Source: Hydnum rufescens UP504 (taxonomy: Eukaryota > Basidiomycota > Agaricomycetes > Cantharellales > Hydnaceae). From it: a stretch of 10,227 nt of DNA. The position numbers and the translations under genes were made by a program. The notes below the pieces were generated by a model. The model was not told the DNA's origin and did no database searches. It saw only the letters and a program-made list of their open reading frames with translations. Shown one piece after another: positions 8,034 to 10,227 of the stretch (position 1 is its first letter; each line of letters begins with the position of its first letter). The stretch spans positions 23,441 through 33,667 of the forward strand of contig MU129262.1 of assembly GCA_014904985.1 (NCBI GenBank), read 5' to 3'.

Positions 8034-8777
8034 ACCGGGGGCGTGGCTTGGTGCTTCACCGTTGGGCACGGGTTACCAGTTGCTGTTGGGGTGGGTTGTC
8101 ATTTCGGGAGTATCAATTTAGATCCTAGAATAATAGTGTATGTTGTAAAAAAATTTTCGAAGTGACGCAAAAGGTGCAGCTTGCACGGCTCCTTTTGCGT
8201 CGTTGTACATATGGAAATAAAATTAAAAAACCTTGTAGTACCACACACCCACTGAAGTGGGTGTGTGGTACTTGTTTTGTACCGTGGTCGCGCGGTTCGT
8301 ACTCGGTACGGGGGATCGTCGTCGTCGTTTGGGGGGTTGGTTCACTTCGCGGGTTTTGGATTCCGTTTGGCGGGCGGGTTGCCGTTCTCTTGTGTGTGTG
8401 TTTGGCGGGGTCGCGGGTCTTGATGTGGGTTCAGATAAAACCCTAGAATAATAAACAATACATTAGTACAGAAGGGAGGGAAAAGAAAGCCACGCAAAAG
8501 GAGCAGCGTACGCTGCTCCCTTTGCGCGATCGTACTTATCTTAAAATTACCACACACCCGCCGAAGCAGGTGTGTGGCTCGTCCGGGGTCCCTGCAGTCT
8601 TGCGTCGTGCGTTCCCGTTCCTGGGCAAGTCGCGTTTGCGGCTCCCGTTCAGCGGATAGTTGAGGTGATAACCTAGAATAATAAATAATGTGTTAGTTAA
8701 AAATTAATAGGAACGCAAAAAGAGCACAGGGCTGCTCTTTTTGCGCCCTTGGGGTGCATTACTTACCTTGTATAGAA
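8034..8777 (-). repeat. Left-half modules: alternating B and A hairpins, minus orientation
   Basis: B-type hairpins lie at 8164-8201, 8493-8526 and 8714-8745; A-type at 8240-8269 (14-bp perfect stem) and 8549-8577. Before each B hairpin is a CCTAGAATAATA motif (about 8124, 8443 and 8673). Read on the minus strand this becomes TATTATTCTAGG, a good intron 3' end. The A hairpin at 8240-8269 is followed on the minus strand by ACTACAAG|GT, an exon-end-like context. Between these lie G-rich plus-strand stretches. No protein could be built with confidence on the minus strand. Confidence 0.7.
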
Positions 8778-8862
8778 CCACACACCAAAAGAGAGAGATA
8801 AACGAGGACACGACCCGCTAAATAAGGCCCCAGGAAACACACCCGCCATGGCAGGTGTGTGG
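8778..8862. repeat. Interrupted A-type hairpin at the centre of the element
   Basis: ACCACACACC at 8778-8787 is followed by about 50 unrelated bases (AAAAGAGAGAGATAAACG and onward). Then comes a shorter A hairpin, ACACACCCGCC-ATG-GCAGGTGTGT, ending GGT near 8863. It sits close to the point where linker sequences change orientation. Confidence 0.6.
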
Positions 8863-9780
8863 TCCTATATAAGGTGAGTCCTACCCCCCCAGTAGCTACA
8901 GCCATGCAAAAGAGCAGCAAAAGCTGCTCTTTTTGCGTGGCGTTTAATTCTTAACTAATTTAACAACTTTATTCTATTGTAGGTCCTCACTTCTCGTGCC
9001 AATGAATACGACGCAAACCCCCCTAACCCCGCTATTCGACGCCCAAGACGACGGGACTGGGGGACCGTCCAAACTGCGTACATATGAGCCGGAGTATCGC
9101 CCCAGTACCCACACCCGTGCAGCGGGTGTGGGGTACTACAAAGTAAGTTTTATTTTTTTATTTCTTATTCTTGTGGCGCAAAAAAGAGCAGCGTAACGCT
9201 GCTCTTTTTGCGTTGCATTCATTTTCAACTAACCTATTATTATTTCTCTAGATCCTGCCAGAACCCGCGCGAACGCCAACCACAAACCCACGGAACGACA
9301 GCCGCGAACGAAACCACGAACGACCCCCACAAACGAAAACCGCAGGGGAGACCCATACACCCGCCGTACGAGCCAGTACAGACCCCAGTACCCGCCACCA
9401 CTGCAGCGGGTGTGGGGTACTGCAAGGTATGTTTGTTTTTTGTTTTTATTTTGTATTCTTGTGGCGCAAAAAGAGCAGCATGAAGCTGCTCTTTTTGCGC
9501 TGCATTATGTTCCGCTAATGTTTCATTTTAAATTTCTCTAGATCCTGAACCAGAACCCGCATACACCCCAACCACAAACTCGCCGAATGACACGCGCAAA
9601 CGAAAACCGCGAAAACCCCCACGAATGAAACCGCTCCCTCGAGGGAGCGCCCAAATGGACCCGGCCCTGACCGGGCATATGAACCCCACCCAGGTGTGGT
9701 GGGTATATGCAGGTGCGTGGACCTGCAGGAACTATACCCCCCCTGGTGGCAGACCCGGGGGGATAATATGTATAAGCTAA
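8848..9780 (+). CDS. Spliced 199-codon frame inside the hairpin element, unknown protein
   Basis: The proposed exons are 8848-8873, 8983-9142, 9252-9426 and 9542-9780. The introns are 8874-8982 (109 nt, GTGAGT..TTGTAG), 9143-9251 (109 nt, GTAAGT..TCTCTAG) and 9427-9541 (115 nt, GTATGT..TCTCTAG). They contain branch-like TAACTAAT, AACTAACC and CGCTAATG. Splicing leaves one frame open from ATG (context GCCATGG) to TAA at 9778, and the phases 2, 0 and 1 agree. The product is rich in Pro, Thr, Arg and Asn, has a basic run RKRKPRKPP, and repeats PEPARTPTTN and PEPAYTPTTN in exons 3 and 4. No domain was recognised. Against coding: the ATG lies in an A-hairpin loop; A/C-rich sequence has few stops; and the shared hairpin is read in different frames in exons 2 and 3 (AAGVGYY versus CSGCGVL). 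Confidence 0.35.
8902..8940. repeat. B-type hairpin in putative intron 1
   Basis: CATGCAAAAGAGCAGC and GCTGCTCTTTTTGCGTGG arms around a short A-rich loop. It lies inside the 8874-8982 intron-like segment. Confidence 0.85.
9105..9136. repeat. A-type hairpin ending putative exon 2
   Basis: GTACCCACACCCG pairs with CGGGTGTGGGGTAC with one bulge. It ends six bases before the GTAAGT donor. Confidence 0.8.
9177..9212. repeat. B-type hairpin in putative intron 2
   Basis: CGCAAAAAAGAGCAGCGT and ACGCTGCTCTTTTTGCG arms, a near-perfect stem with one extra A and almost no loop. Confidence 0.9.
9388..9420. repeat. Degenerate A-type hairpin ending putative exon 3
   Basis: GTACCCGCCACCACTGCAG against GCGGGTGTGGGGTAC. 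The arms have several mismatches. It is placed just before the GTATGT donor, like the hairpin at 9105-9136. Confidence 0.6.
9464..9500. repeat. B-type hairpin in putative intron 3
   Basis: GCGCAAAAAGAGCAGC and GCTGCTCTTTTTGCGC form a 16-bp perfect stem with a five-base loop, the cleanest member of the B family. Confidence 0.92.
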
Positions 9781-9845
9781 TGTATATAATAATAGTAGTA
9801 ATAATAATAATAAATAGTGAAAATAATAATAATAAATATATAATC
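9781..9845. repeat. (ATA/TAA)n-rich microsatellite
   Basis: Runs of AATAAT/TAGTAG/TATATA between the spliced frame and the right inverted repeat. A minus-strand open frame over it is an artefact of the repeat (runs of Tyr). Confidence 0.85.
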
Positions 9846-9854
9846 TAGCACAGC

Positions 9855-9963
9855 CATGGATTGGCCAAAATGGCCATATTTTGGCCGTACTGTATGGGGA
9901 CTATTAGGTACCATTTTCTGCCCCAAAATGGTACCTAAATTAGGTCCCCCATGTGACTGACCA
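9855..9963 (-). repeat. Right terminal inverted repeat with internal hairpin
   Basis: Ends TGACTGACCA. The internal hairpin is TTAGGTACCATTTT (9904-9917) with AAAATGGTACCTAA (9925-9938), a 14-bp perfect stem with a seven-base loop. TGGCC-containing sequence at 9860-9890 corresponds to the CGGCCAA-rich sequence of the left end. Confidence 0.75.
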
Positions 9964-10227
9964 GGCTGACTATATTTCAAATTTGGGCCAATTCTGATGC
10001 GTAGAAGTGCCCAATCCACTCTGTAATTAGCCATCTCATGCCTTATTGAGCTCTGACTCATTACCATCCTCTTTCTTCAGGTTTTCCTGGACATATTTTT
10101 ATTATATAGTATTTATCTATAATATACATGCTTGGTATTATTGTGTACTGCCTTGCAGCACCAGCACTTGGGCGCTTCTTGAGTATTGGCAATCTGGCAT
10201 TGAATCTGCATCTTGCTTCCTATCTCT
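9964..10227. other. Right flank, nothing recognised
   Basis: Ordinary A/T-rich sequence beyond the element. No open frame of note and no continuation of the 40-bp satellite. Confidence 0.4.

Larger units (their letters stand above)
7341..9963. mobile_element. Hairpin-rich element with terminal inverted repeats
   Basis: The left end (7341-7350, TGGTCAGTCA) and the right end (9954-9963, TGACTGACCA) are inverted copies. Inward, both ends share a 15-base spacer and a hairpin of TTAGGTACCA and TGGTACCTAA arms around GGGGCAGA (left orientation). Both then have TAGGTCCC- or TAGTCCCC-like and CGGCCAA-rich sequence. The imperfect inverted repeat spans about 100 bp. The interior is mostly short hairpins and A/T-rich simple repeats, with no recognised transposase. 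This fits a non-autonomous foldback-type DNA element. I could not identify a convincing target-site duplication. Confidence 0.65.

Noticed and set aside
8342..8557. Minus-strand 71-codon frame in the left half of the hairpin element
   Set aside because: It runs through a B hairpin and an intron-like segment and begins in an A hairpin; a spliced model could not be closed, so it is not called as a gene.
9777..10067. Minus-strand 96-codon frame at the right end
   Set aside because: It reads through the terminal inverted repeat and a microsatellite (a run of Tyr codons), so it is a repeat artefact.

Overview
The window reads as nuclear DNA of a filamentous basidiomycete, most likely an Agaricomycete. 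The main evidence is a KDZ-type transposase gene with its CxC2-like cysteine cluster. It is cut by ten very short introns (47-58 nt) with GT-AG borders and CTNA-type branch sites. Around it lie minisatellites, microsatellites and inverted repeats. No bacterial signals, rRNA or convincing tRNA gene were seen.

Layout. 1-277: no gene seen. 278-1519 (minus strand): a gene or gene remnant for a basic, Arg/Lys-rich protein whose C-terminal half is a 24-bp coding minisatellite (303-902). 1520-3075: mostly featureless DNA, with a three-copy short repeat (1613-1700), a hairpin (2139-2168), a two-copy tandem duplication (2232-2338) and a weak tRNA-like A-box/B-box pair (2463-2533). 3076-3109: nested GTGACGGTCAC palindromes just before the transposase. 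3126-6716 (plus strand): the KDZ transposase, eleven exons, about 1,020 codons if its lesions are ignored. It looks inactive: an in-frame TGA at the end of exon 2, an Asp-to-Asn change at a probable catalytic position, four clustered single-base shifts in exon 7 and one more in exon 11.

6859-7337: a 40-bp satellite of about 12 units with a three-unit (120-bp) higher-order pattern. 7341-9963: a 2.6-kb element bounded by inverted repeats that start TGGTCAGTCA; each end carries a TTAGGTACCA/TGGTACCTAA hairpin. Its interior alternates two families of hairpins, an A type (ACCACACACCC..GGGTGTGTGGT) and a B type (CGCAAAAAGAGCAGC..GCTGCTCTTTTTGCG). Linker sequences show the modules pointing in opposite directions on the two sides of about position 8825. 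In the right half the B hairpins lie inside three well-formed introns. Splicing them gives one open frame of 199 codons from an ATG at 8848 to a TAA at 9780. This element is the best candidate here for something undescribed. 9964-10227: nothing recognised.

How it fits together: this looks like transposon-rich accessory DNA. The KDZ copy is decaying, though part of the damage (one-base losses in homopolymers) could be sequencing error. The satellite and the hairpin element directly abut each other downstream of it. No functional link between the KDZ gene and the hairpin element is shown by the sequence.
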